Assembly: GCA_000149265.1 (NCBI GenBank)
Contig: CH002614.1
Coordinates: 209,786 to 273,785, forward strand
Length of the DNA stretch: 64,000 bases
Source: Ciona savignyi
Taxonomy: Eukaryota; Chordata; Ascidiacea; Phlebobranchia; Cionidae
Reading direction: 5' to 3'
Shown here: piece by piece, positions 1-11,088 of the stretch
Layout: every line of letters begins with the position of its first letter
How positions within the stretch are numbered: position 1 is the stretch's first letter
Notes under the pieces: model-generated
Databases searched by the model: none
What the model was told of the DNA's origin: nothing
Seen by the model: only the letters and a program-made list of their open reading frames with translations
Made by a program: the position numbers and the translations under genes

Positions 1-1750
1 AAAATTGGTAGATGGGTAGATAACATACCTTTAAATTTGTTCCCCCCAAAAAACTTATATCTTGTTTGGTTTTCAAACGCGCGCCACAAACGCACCCACA
101 CAAGGTCAAATTATCAAAATGTTCGCTATATCGATCTTATTTAATTCCATAATACTACAATATATGAAAACATTAATCCCTTGTTCAGATTAACATGCAA
201 TTCTCAATACAGGCATGAATATTAACTATTTTAGGACATTGGTTCAACTGTCATTCAATCACAATCATTAAAAAGTGGACCTGTTAGATTTAATATAATA
301 TGTTAGAAAATATGATTATCGTTTATAGGAAAGAAAAATGACAATCGTTTTTAAAGGACAATTTTCAAACATATTACGGAAACACCTTAAGTCATTTTCT
401 TATATACGTCATTGACGTGATATCAGCCCGCTTTCATATATAAATGTCGACAAATTGTCGCAGTATATTAATGAACTTAGGTGTGATGCTGCAATTAACA
501 CACATCAATTTTTTACAATATAATTAAATATATTCTTTATTGCGAACCAAGTTCTCATTTTCCGTTCTGAATTAACCATCATTGAGTAAAGTCGATGATC
601 TTGCCACTTAGTTTAACTACGTATTGCAAAACTTGTTGTTTATTATGGATAAACACAATGATTGCAGAAAAAGTATGTTGTAGCAGAACTAACCAAATGA
701 CACACCACAAAGGCGAGTTTCGGAAAGCAAAAAATCTAAAAATCATTAACGTAATCACTTTTGGAGTAATTATCATCATCCATTTTATCTTTAGTCACGT
801 AATTTTCGTTTTTTGTTATTTTTACGACAGTTTGTTCATGTATATCTACCTGAAAATCTCTCTAATGTTATTCTAAATTAAAATCATTATTTATGACAAG
901 TTTTTTTAATGTTTATCGGTTACACGAATTTAAATCACTCTTTTAACCCCGTTTGTTTCTATTACCGCCCGTAAAAAGTACTAATCAGTGTATTATTTTT
1001 AATATTGTGGGTTCATACATTTATGTTTCATTTAAATGAATACAACAAATACATTATCTTATTTTAAAAGGTCCAACTACATTTATTAACTGCACATGCA
1101 ATCATTTTCACTCGAAATTGTTGATATTGTGTCAGCTTAACGAATTATGTAATCATAGAACTTGGGAAATAATAATCCTAAACTCATTTAAGAAACACAA
1201 TTTTCGTTTCTAAGAAACGAAAATTTTACCCGAGAAACGAAAATTTTGTTTCCAGAAACGATAACGAAAAGTTGTTATGTTAGTATTATGACAGTAAAAT
1301 GTGATATCGCATGCTTCGTGGTTTAAGAGTTTTAAATCTTTCTAAGAGGTGAATCGGTCAAAACATGGGCAAGTACAATTTGTCTTCAAAACTTTGAGGA
1401 CAAATTAAGTAACCGCTTTCTGCTATAGAACATTTAGCTTATGTGCTACTCGATGACGCACGTGATTAATAAACATATGATCACAAAATTAGCACCATAT
1501 TTGTAATTTTGTGTAGCAAACAAAAAAATCTTTTCTGTTGTGGGGATTACACAAGTAATAATGTAACTCCATTATGAGTCATTATTCACACCACTATTGG
1601 CAGGTGATTGTACTGATAACTCGAGTTTAATTATGACATCATAATAACGCGCGACAAAGCTGATTTCTCACGCCGCCAATGTTCTGCATGACGTCACTGT
1701 GACGTTTTACCAATTTTAACTAGGCTGGTTCATGTGAATAAAACAAATAT
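1..1750. other. AT-rich non-coding region, no gene seen
   Basis: No open frame here looks like a protein family; the longest (595-876, 93 codons) has low-complexity hydrophobic content and no recognisable motif. The stretch holds a perfect inverted repeat near 1.2 kb and a pair of CRE-like sites at 1689-1707, listed separately. Nothing else can be supported. Confidence 0.6.
1199..1225. repeat. Perfect 27-nt inverted repeat of GAAACGAAA
   Basis: Two 13-nt arms (AATTTTCGTTTCT and its complement) flank one central base. Further GAAACGAAA copies follow at about 1233-1242 and 1254-1260, so this is a small cluster. The same palindromic word recurs at 1922-1944. The core fits the AANNGAAA half-site pattern of IRF factors, but this is only a motif match. 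Confidence 0.7.
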
Positions 1751-1831
1751 TCCCCGGGTTAAGTATCGAAACCAACATGGGCCGGTCCATAACTACGAAT
1801 CTGTCGCGCTAACCATTCGGCCAGACACCGT
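1751..1831 (-). repeat. tRNA-derived SINE head (minus strand)
   Basis: Read on the minus strand, the segment has an A-box-like TGGCCGAATGGTTAGCGCG and, about 45 nt further on, a B-box-like GGTTTCGATACT. Spacing and order are those of an RNA polymerase III internal promoter. There is no complete cloverleaf with paired acceptor arms, so a SINE head is preferred over a tRNA gene. The same head type occurs at 3974 and 63262. Confidence 0.5.
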
Positions 1832-1921
1832 TATTGCATTAAAAGAAGTTATATGGTTATTTTACTGTTTGACCTCTAGTGCCACCTAACTTCTAAAAAA
1901 ATTATCTAATACATTTTTTTT

Positions 1922-1944
1922 CAGAAACGAAACTTTCGTTTCTG
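1922..1944. repeat. Perfect 23-nt inverted repeat of GAAACGAAA
   Basis: Arms CAGAAACGAAA and TTTCGTTTCTG flank a single C. TTTCGTTTC appears again at about 1969-1977. It is the same palindromic word as at 1199-1225, about 700 bp away. Confidence 0.7.
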
Positions 1945-1980
1945 CCTTTTCGCTTTGGAAAAATTTCGTTTCTCACCGTT

Positions 1981-2076
1981 ACATAGGACACAACCGACTA
2001 GCTAGCGACCAGTTTCGCACCTGCAACCTTTCGATTGAAAGGTGACGCACTTAACCGCTAGACCAACGGGCCGAAC
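1981..2076 (-). repeat. tRNA-derived SINE (minus strand)
   Basis: On the minus strand this reads TTGGTCTAGCGGTTAAGTGCG (A-box-like), then GGTTGCAGGTGCGAAACTGG (B-box region), then a short body ending in a GTTGTGTCCTATG motif. The body matches the copies at 49676 (+) and 57635 (-). It abuts the subunit-repeat element at 2081, as if inserted into that element's 3' tail. Confidence 0.6.
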
Positions 2077-2080
2077 AAAT

Positions 2081-3350
2081 GTTTTTGCAAGCATAAACGC
2101 ATGGGTTCCATAGTTATCAAACCAAACTTCTTTTTTATGTGTAGTTAAAAAAAAATAATCGTGTTAGATTAAGAAACATTTTAACACAAATGTTTTAGGT
2201 GAAGCCCTTTGTCAAGCACTGTGGTGAAAAGAAGCTAAATTCCAAAACAGACCGATTTAGTTTTTCACCGCTTCGGGGAATTCCCTTGGGTTTGGTACAT
2301 AAATTTCTGTTTTGACATATCTGGGTCATGTTATCTAACAATTCTTAAAGTTGTAATTCGATTTTACAAAATCTTGATGTCGGAGCGATATGGCTTGCCT
2401 ATAATAATCATGATTTGAGAACAAAATCCTATTTTTTAGGGTATTTTCCTAGGTATTTTATTTATTTTTTCAGCGGCGGCTACCGCACTACAATTCACCA
2501 AATCTGATCCAATTTGGAGCACCTGTTCTAACGCTATGCTAAAAAGAAGCTAATGTTTTAGAAATAAATACCGTTTAAGTTTTTAAAGTCTCAGGGGAAT
2601 CCCCTTGAATTTATTTCCCAAAATATTTGTTTCTGCATGTTTTAACCATGTTGTCTAACAAATAAATAAATTTTATTGTGTTTTCATTACCCCCTATGGT
2701 AGATGTCGCTGCAAAATGCAATGCCTGTCACAATCATGAATCAGGAAAATTGCCGTTTAAACCCCATGCCCAAAAAAGTTAAATTTTTAGAAAAAAATAC
2801 AGGTTTTGTTTTTTTAGCCCCGCACGGAAGTCCCCCTGGATTTATCACCCAAAATTTAGGTTTCTGAATATCTAAACCATGTTGTCTAAAAATGCCAAAT
2901 TTTCGTTGCAATTCCATTACTCCTTCTGGTAGATGTCGGGGCGATATGGCATGCCTATCATGATTTGAGAACAAAATCTAATTTTAAAGGGTATTACTCC
3001 AGGCAATTTTTTCAAGTGTTAAATAAGAGTCTAATCACTTACATTCCACCAAATCTGATTCAAATTGGACCAGTCGTTCAAGCGCTCTGATACAAAAAGC
3101 TAAATTTTCAAAACAAAAATACAGTTTTGGTTTTTAACCCCCCAGAGGAATTTCCCTGAATTTATCACCCAAAATTTTGTTTTCTGCATATCTAGACCAT
3201 GTTGTCTAACAAATTCATTCGATTCCATTATTCCTTCTGGTAGATGTCGGGGCGACATGCTATGCCTGTCAAACCTTCCACAAAAAAAGAAGAAAAAATG
3301 AAAAAAACGGACAAAAAAATACGTGTCCCATTTTTTCAAATGAGACCCAT
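2081..3350 (-). mobile_element. Single inverted copy of the subunit-repeat (Helitron-like) element
   Basis: On the minus strand this begins with the GTCCCATTT/AAATGGGAC hairpin, then a polypyrimidine run, then about four diverged subunits. Each subunit has a 'GACATCTACCAGAAGG..TAATGGAAT' core, an 'ACATGGT(C/T)(T/A)' core and an 'ATTCCCCTG' block. It ends with the 3' tail found in the array at 43.3-49.3 kb ('GATAACTATGG.ACCCATGCG'). The order of parts is the same as in the array; divergence is higher and one subunit is shortened. The tail beyond 'TGCTTGCA' is replaced by the SINE at 1981-2076, so the CTAG terminus is absent. No protein is encoded; the open frames here are repeat shadows. Confidence 0.75.
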
Positions 3351-3973
3351 AATAAGGAGCACAACCTATAATTAAATCTGCGGGTGTGTCTATTTAGTGG
3401 GATTTAAAAGAGATATAAAACTTCTTGCACGGTCCGCCAGCCGCTAAAGTGTAAACCCCAAAATACGACCCTAATGATATCCATGATACGTTTTCCTTTA
3501 CCCCACATATGAACAAAAACAAAATATTTCATCTAGTTAAAATTCTTAAAGTGTTTGCCCATGTGAATGTAGTTTTACAAAGTAAAGTTTAGGGTAAACC
3601 ACCTCATAGAGATTTTTGACAGATCTGACAGTACAAAAAGAAACACGTTTTCTATAGTTTACCTATATCTCGATGAATAGATCATACACCCTACACCAAA
3701 TAATGTAAGAACTTGCAGGGGTATCAAATAAAAACTTAGTATATCTTATATATGGAGTATCTAGTTTTATTTCTTCAAGTAAATTCTAAATATGATAATA
3801 AAAAAGTAGGCTATATTTCTCAACAACAACAAATCCAACTATTAAAAGTAAAAAGCTATTTTTTATTGCCACACGAAATATAATAGTAGAACGCTAAAAG
3901 TCTAATTGGCCAAGGTATGCAAGTCGCGGGGGCCATAACGTTGAACCCATGGGAAAAAGAAAAGAGAACACGT

Positions 3974-4091
3974 ACGGTCGTGTGGTCAAATGGTTAACGC
4001 CACCGATACAAAAACCGACTCTTATACAAAAAAACGGTCATAGTGACGAGCCCATCATTGGTGCGAAACTTGGCTTAAGAAAAAAAAGAGA
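3974..4091 (+). repeat. tRNA-derived SINE, short type
   Basis: This contains TGTGGTCAAATGGTTAACGC (A-box-like) and, about 75 nt on, a B-box-like GGTGCGAAACTTGG, then an A-rich tail. It aligns along its length with 63262-63380, where the B box reads GGGTTCGAAACT. The long A-to-B spacing and lack of a closed acceptor stem argue against a functional tRNA. Confidence 0.55.
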
Positions 4092-4205
4092 ATATGACAT
4101 GATATCTTTTGATAAAGATTTAATTTAAAAAAATTCTATAAAAAAGTATAAACTTTTTATTTTAAGATCAAATTTAATTTGAGATTATCTCTTACCTACC
4201 GTCGG

Positions 4206-4395
4206 GTTACCTATATTGCAATGTATTGTATATGATTGATACGTTGTTTAAGTTTGGTGGACCACTCACTGGGTTCAGGCCGGTATAAGTGTTCAGCCTA
4301 TGTACACAAGCGGCTAGCGAGCGACCGTTTCGAATGTACAACATTTCGGCTGCAAGACGACGCACTAATGCTACTAATCTAATCGGTCGTACGAT
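4206..4395 (-). repeat. tRNA-derived SINE, longer type (minus strand)
   Basis: On the minus strand the tRNA-like head (4395 downwards) is followed by a body that includes a GAACCCAGTGAGTGGTCCACC-like block. That block corresponds to 'GAACCCAGCGGATTAATGGGT' in the copy at 49676-49800 and to 57635-57837. The copy is degenerate in the head. Confidence 0.5.
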
Positions 4396-4399
4396 TAAA

Positions 4400-7300
4400 A
4401 GCGCACGGAACTGAAGTCGTACAGAATTGAACCCAGATGTGATATACCCCGCGGAATTGAAACCGTTTGTTTAAATTTTTAGGTTAATCATGTGTGGGCT
4501 CAATCACTATTGAACCACCCGCCAAACAAACACGAAAACAAAAAAGGTTCCTAATCGACACTTGGTGGCAACAGTTTGTCAGATAAAAAACAATATGATC
4601 CATCCATAAAACTCTTGTCGTCTTTCGGTCTATCAACCAGCTTTTCTACACTTCAGGTTACTTGTTAAGAAAGTTATGTATCTGGATATAATGCTTCCAA
4701 AAGAGGGACTTTCAGCATCATCCAAAAACGCAATTTGATTCGAAAAAGATTATACCCAAGATCAAATTTCATCCAGAGATTACTTTGTGCCTCTAGCGGC
4801 ACTCAGAACTCTAGATCCCACTCGATTATTAACATCTCCTGGCAAATTTGCAAATTTCAAAGTCAATTATTACAGACATCTCTAAATTGAGAAAAATCAA
4901 TGCCGTATGAAGGAAGTTAGTCTACGCTAAAATGCATTTATTTACTAATTTGGTTTATTACAGACAACATGTGCCTCATAACTTTAGATTAGAGTCGTCC
5001 CATTTGAATCAACTGGATCGATACAACGAAAGTAAATTGGCTTGACAAGGACCCATCCTTCCAGGTTGAAGACGGAATTACACACCTGCAGTCTTGTAAT
5101 AACCTCTGTCCTTATCCCTAAGACCACACGATCGAACAGATTCATCACAATAATTTGCCACCTGTGAAATAATTTTTCTTACTTGTATATGTAATCGGAT
5201 TTTATATTTTAACCTAAACGCCCTAAGGCCTTTTCTGTAAACCCAAATCTTAACTTGATACAATAGCTTTTTGTTGCGAAAAGTATTAAGGATAATAATT
5301 CTATAATTTAAGAAAGGTCGACGTGATACGGTTTGAATAGTAATTGTTTGTACACTAAATATAAGATTATACGAACTTGCTTTTTACTCCTGAAATATAG
5401 TGTTTAGGATAATCCCACACAACTATATTTCTTTTGGCATTTCTCAAAAATAAAACAAACAAGGCCAATTTTGAAAGTTTTGCGGATTTAACAACCACAA
5501 TTTGAGGATTTAACAGCACAATGACTTGTAAATCAATTAATGTTTACCAACATTTTAATCTAATCACATAACCCAGTTGGACACCTGAAAGGAAGGCCTG
5601 CTGCATCTAAGTGAATTATCATGTGCTTTCCAGTGGATTACCGCTTTGATGAGATTAAAACTACGGAGAGACGCCCTGTACAAACTGGTACCTGCTGTGT
5701 TTCCCGATTAGCACAAATGGAACAATGTAGAGCTGTTTCGAGGATCCGATTTGAAATTTAGATTGATAGAAGCCTTCGATTTTAAAGACACTAAACATGT
5801 CAATGCGTCATGTAGCCTCACCCGAATAACCACGACCTACGTGCTTGCATGTTGTGCCAAAACATACAAGAAAGAGAGTTCAAATATGTACTCAACTTCC
5901 CGGTAATCTTAGTTTTCTCCCACACAGCCAAATGTGTATCCAATAATGATAAGAAACATACCTGCTGCAGTTATAAGCTCAGGCGAAAGTAAAAACGTTA
6001 AAATGCACATAGTTATACTGGTGAAACAGTGACCAAAGTGTTGGTTCGACATTACGGTTTGACATGCAGAAAGTCTAATTTTCTTCTGCGCCGGTCAAAA
6101 AAGTCACATTTCTCGTAACAAGTCAATTGAAATTAAAATCCCCACGTATAACGTAACGTAAATCTCTATATAGCAAATATATATAAAAAAATCGACCTTT
6201 TAAAGCGGAACTATAAAGCTCACTAATATAAATGATTCGAGTCCATCCAAATGAGGTAAATTTGACGTTTATGTGGCTCTGGTCGAGTCACGTCTTAGAA
6301 AAATGTGACGAAAGTTATCGCAACGTTAAAAGTAGCCATTCAAACAACTTGCATCAGACTGATTTATGAGTGTAAGCGGTAAATAGCGGTGAATGGGAAT
6401 TACTGCAAAAAGCTTTACGGGGAATAATCAGAACTGTACAGGTTGATTAACGCCATAAAACGGAGTGTATACCAGTTGTCGCGGACACTTCAAGGCGGTT
6501 TGTCTACTTTTAATTCCTCTTCAAAATTGGCACCCATTTAAAAATAGTCCGCGTTTGATTCAAAGACAATGCAAAGCACTGCAACCTACGTTCTAAACCA
6601 AAGCAATAAAATGTAAGCCGCTGGTGCAAGACAGTCATGGAAAACTTACACTTTATATGCTACGTGGTGATTAATGCCTCGTACGAGAGCAATTTGATAC
6701 GAACTATGCCCAATTCACATTCGTCGGCAGAAATAATGCCACACCGCAATGATTTACAAGTTTACGCTGGATTACAAACGGTTATCATCAGCGCATATGG
6801 TATAAGTCTATAGCTTATACACCTTCATCAAGGAATAGCTCTTGCAATATGTAACACACTAATACACAGTTATCTTATGCAAAACAACATTTTAGATTTA
6901 TTCATGCTGAAACGGGTGGTAATAATTATGTTGATGCTATGTTAATCATTGAACTTCAACTTCAAATAGCTAGCTTTCACATTCGATTGGAAGAGACCAC
7001 TTGTATGTCAATAAAGTGTATAAACAAAGCATCTGCTTCCATATACATATGTATTCATGCAAAATGTGAACTGGAACTTTATACCTATTTATAATAAAGA
7101 CCTGGGTTTGGTTTGTGGTAAACGTTATATATTTTTCTTGGTTTGTGTAACTAATATAAACACAGTAATCCATGCACTTGTGTTTATCATTAGACTTATA
7201 CGTATCATGTAAGCTGGGTTTGCCGAAACCGTTGCAAGTTGCCAACTGAGTAACATTTCTCTCATCTTTTTCTGCCAAATGTTAAACTCAGCCCGGTTTA

Positions 7301-10300
7301 AATACAGATCAAACATTGATGGATGGCTAAGGTCATTAGCATGAGTTTAGCTGCTCATATAAAATCCCGAACTTTGCTTTATTTATTATGGTTCTTCGGC
7401 GGAAGGCTTAAAACTATTTCAATAGTATATAAAGATCAACATATCTTTTTTGGTTGTCGGTTTGTACAGTTAACCTCATGCCATGTAATATTGCCATCGC
7501 AACTAGTTGTACCTGGTATTACCAAAGTATTAAAGACATTGGCTTATTTTTGTGTCATTGTGTGACAATAAAACGATAACCTTTAGCATGAACTCTCTTC
7601 TGATTAACCCAGATTAGGTTAGTCGGTTAATATAGCCGGTTAGCACCAAAGAGATCTTTAGGTTAAATCATTGCCGTAAACACACATGCATTTACAAACT
7701 GTCGTTCTACTGTTAGACTACACTGCTGTCCGTGAATATATGCTTCCTAACAAAACACAACGCTATAAATTATATACGAAATAATTTTGTCTCTTAACAA
7801 ACCCAAAATAATTATATTCTTACAAAATCCAATTTTGAGTTCAGGAAAGTTTATCGCCGTAATAATATAGTCTTTTTGCTTTAATGTAACATTTCGAAAT
7901 GGCTCTGCATGTTTTTGCAGCTGCTGTTCGCTTCTCGTGTGACTTCTTAAATCCCAAGTTACATTATAAGCGCTTATAATCGTAAAATAAATCTATTGTC
8001 TGCATTTTATGTTTATTGTTACTTTGGGTTTAGGTTTTGCAGAAAAATGTTCAACTAATTAAATTCTCAATCCATAGTGTATGACTGGGGCAGCATTGTC
8101 CAGATTATAATCTTTTTTCATCGGGAATATTTTTACGGATTTCGCGCTGCAAATTTATAGTTGAAGAGCAGATTAAAAAGTTGCACTCACCTCGGCATTC
8201 TTATACTTATTTAGGCCCAAGTCTTAATTCAACCGAGAAGCAAATTTTCTCCCTAATGATATTTCAGTGAATTCGCGTTTTCAAGAATTTTATTTTTTGC
8301 GGTTTAAGCGGACTCATAAATTCTAATGCTTAATATTACATCGACTTTTATCATCCAAATAATGCAATAAAAAGTGCGCAGAACTGCGTAATTCAACAGA
8401 TTTTTTTGTGGGATGGCCTAGTAATCAACCGGAGGGTTTAACGTTTTTTGAACACAACTGTAGATTTGCTTCGTTAAACGATAGCAGCGCGAGACAGCCG
8501 TCTGATCGAGAGTAAATATTCCAGTTGTTATCTCCGTTGTTTTAACCGCCACGGATACGTAGTGTGTACATAACCCGCTCCAGTCTCATATAAATAATTA
8601 ATATGCAAAGGGTGGCGGGGTTCCTATGAATCTTAACAGTAGCCAGTTATACATGGGGCGGAGATAATTAATTTGTGTGCGGTTTCTGTTTGCGCACAAA
8701 TACGTGACTAACAGGTACATCATGTAAATGAGAATTCGATGCGAAAGATATAAAGGTTCGATCTATTCGGTTTAAAAGCGGGGAAAATGTTTGATCACAA
8801 CCCTGCCTTATATTGTCGACCCAACCCAACTCATGTCGAAAAAAACATTTTAAATTAACCCTATTGTAGTGTAATAATGCCTGTATCGTTTTATAGATAT
8901 ATCTGAAGTACAAATGTGTAACTATAGTATATACCCGCAAAGCAGAACACGAGTTGATTCTTAAAATTTTATTCTCCTATAATATTCGACAAAATATGTA
9001 ACAATATAGTTAAAATACATTACTCAATGAAACAAATATAAATTCATAGAACTAAACACACAACATTTTAGGCAAGCATACAACATAATACAAATACCCA
9101 AGGAAAAGAGCTCTTGCTCCAATTCTATCAGCGACATATTTACTTACTAAAGAATTATAGCTACTAGAAACCTAGTTACGCAGTTAGTCGGTCTAACTAC
9201 CGTTCTATAGGTTAAACTAACAAATCGGGCAGTTCTCGTAAAATTTATTGAGAACGATATTCAGAATAACTGCAGCCAAATCAATAAAATTTTCGATCAA
9301 TTCGTATCCGCGATCTATTTTCTACAAACTAATACGCCTGGTTATAGACTCGCCGCGTTTTAAAATATTTACCATAAAGTTATGTTGCTTAAAAGCAACA
9401 AAGAGATTGTATGGTAAAGAGAACGATTATATAAATAACAAACGTATGGAGTGTTTTGTTATTCACGATATTGTTGCTTTTTAATTGTTAAAGTCGTATT
9501 GGTAGTTTTGGAAACGAAAAACGGTGACTGACTATACTTGTTGGATAAAATGTTACGTTGCCAACCAGTCGTGTGGTGGGGAGCTGTAAGTGTGTGCTAA
9601 TAGAGATACGTTATTAAATACATAAAAAACAACTGATAAGACGAGAAAATATTTATTCCGTCTAACATTTCTTGATTAAGCACACACGACTGTTATCCGA
9701 AATGATACTTGAGCAAAGTCAAATTCTTGAATTCAAGTTATCGCCAGAACCACTTTTCCCTCAGTAATCCAAATACCCATTTGCTTTTTACAACAAGCAC
9801 ACTTTTATGTTGTATAAAAATATGATAGTCCAAAATCCAATAAACTAAACTAATTATTTGACATTATTTCAAACTTTTAAATATTATAATTTGCTTCAAA
9901 ATTCATTTCTTAGTTATCAACAATACCCGTCATTTGATCTCAATATCAAACGTAGGTCAGTTATATTGGTTACAATGAGTCAATTACGATATTCTTTATT
10001 TTATATTTCGTTTTGTAAAACAAAAGACTGTGTGAGAGAGCTGACACAGAGGGCGTAAGCGGGTAGCTTTATTCTTGGCAGGACTCGCGGCTCCATTGTT
10101 CGTTCACAGTCGCAAGATAATTTTCTCTTCGCTTCAGGCGTTCGTTTGCTCTCTTCTAGAAAGAAGTAAAAAAGGGGGAATGGTAGCGATTTTTTATGGC
10201 TGATAACAAGGCTGGACAGAAGACGTTTGTCGAATGCAGCGGCACAGTTGGACATGCTTGTGGCTAACGTGTATATTTTAAATAAGATATAAGAAATATA

Positions 10301-10957
10301 GGTATTTTAAGCTATGTCGATTAATATTAGTCCATATGACAGAAAGGTCTGATATCCGGATATTACGTCTAAGAGTGAACGTAGATAGTATAGATTTCAT
10401 ATTTAAAATTCAGATAAATCAGGAAGTGTTTGAATTGACTGTATTTTCTGTCGATTAATATTGCTTACATTTCGACTTACCACACCGTTCAAGTGTGCTT
10501 ATGCGGTCGATATATTGTACTATCACCTTGTAGACATTTCCTTCGTTTTAATCCCTTAATGCGTTAGTTCATTCGAAAGCAAATCGCTCAATGAAGATGC
10601 TCTTTCAGCATCCTAACATTGATCGAAAAGCATCCCAACATTGATCATGTAATTGCGGAGAAAGTACCCTTGCTTCGATATAACGCTTACCGGGCGAGCA
10701 AGCTGCTTTCCCCGGCGAGACGAGCTCCACGCCGGGCTATTAGCAGATTGGTCCCGCGCATTCCATGTGTTATCTATTTAGCGTGCAACCAATTGTAGCA
10801 GTCCAGCTAATCAATAAGTTTTCTACTTTTAGAAAAGCCGCCTAAAACACTTAGCAAATTTCTCAATCTTATTCGGATTATTACAAACAAGCTATTGATT
10901 AGCTCGAGGACAAGCAGACTTTATTGGACTGGACAATCACCGCATTTTTGGGGTAGA
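4400..10957. other. Gene-free 5' flank of the ephrin gene
   Basis: No open frame of recognisable family was seen on either strand over about 6.5 kb; the longest, 6970-7278 on the minus strand, has no motif. The segment is AT-rich. An AT-rich homeodomain/POU-like cluster (TAAATAATTAATATGCAAAG) lies near 8590-8610, and a locally GC-richer patch near 10.69-10.76 kb. A distal promoter or enhancer role for the ephrin gene is plausible but not demonstrable here. Confidence 0.5.
10690..10810 (+). promoter_or_regulatory. Possible proximal promoter of the ephrin gene
   Basis: A GC-rich island in otherwise AT-rich DNA (10690-10760) contains an inverted CCAAT (GATTGGTCCCGC). It is followed at about 10788-10796 by a forward CCAAT (AACCAATTG). 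It lies 150-270 bp upstream of the first ephrin ATG. No clear TATA box or start site can be assigned, so this is a guess from position and composition. Confidence 0.25.
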
Positions 10958-11088
10958 ATGTTCAGTGTGAAAATGGATCATCTCACAATATTTGTTGCCG
11001 TGTTAAGCATAGTTATCTGGGGACCCGAAAGTGTCACCGTTGAAGGAAAAACAAGGAAGCCGGTTTATTGGAACTCTTCTAACCCTCT
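10958..11088 (+). CDS. Ephrin exon 1: signal peptide and start of receptor-binding domain
   Basis: Two in-frame ATGs (10958 and 10973) precede a hydrophobic stretch (LTIFVAVLSIVIW). The exon then reads into KPVYWNSSNP, the conserved beginning of the ephrin ectodomain with an N-glycosylation sequon (NSS). The donor is CTCT|GTAAGT, and the codon is split after two bases. The frame stays open further upstream without an ATG. Confidence 0.88.

Noticed and set aside
595-876. 93-codon frame near the left end
   Set aside because: Low-complexity hydrophobic run from AT-rich DNA, without a family match.
1981-2076. Functional tRNA gene on the minus strand
   Set aside because: No complete cloverleaf; the body downstream is shared with other dispersed copies.
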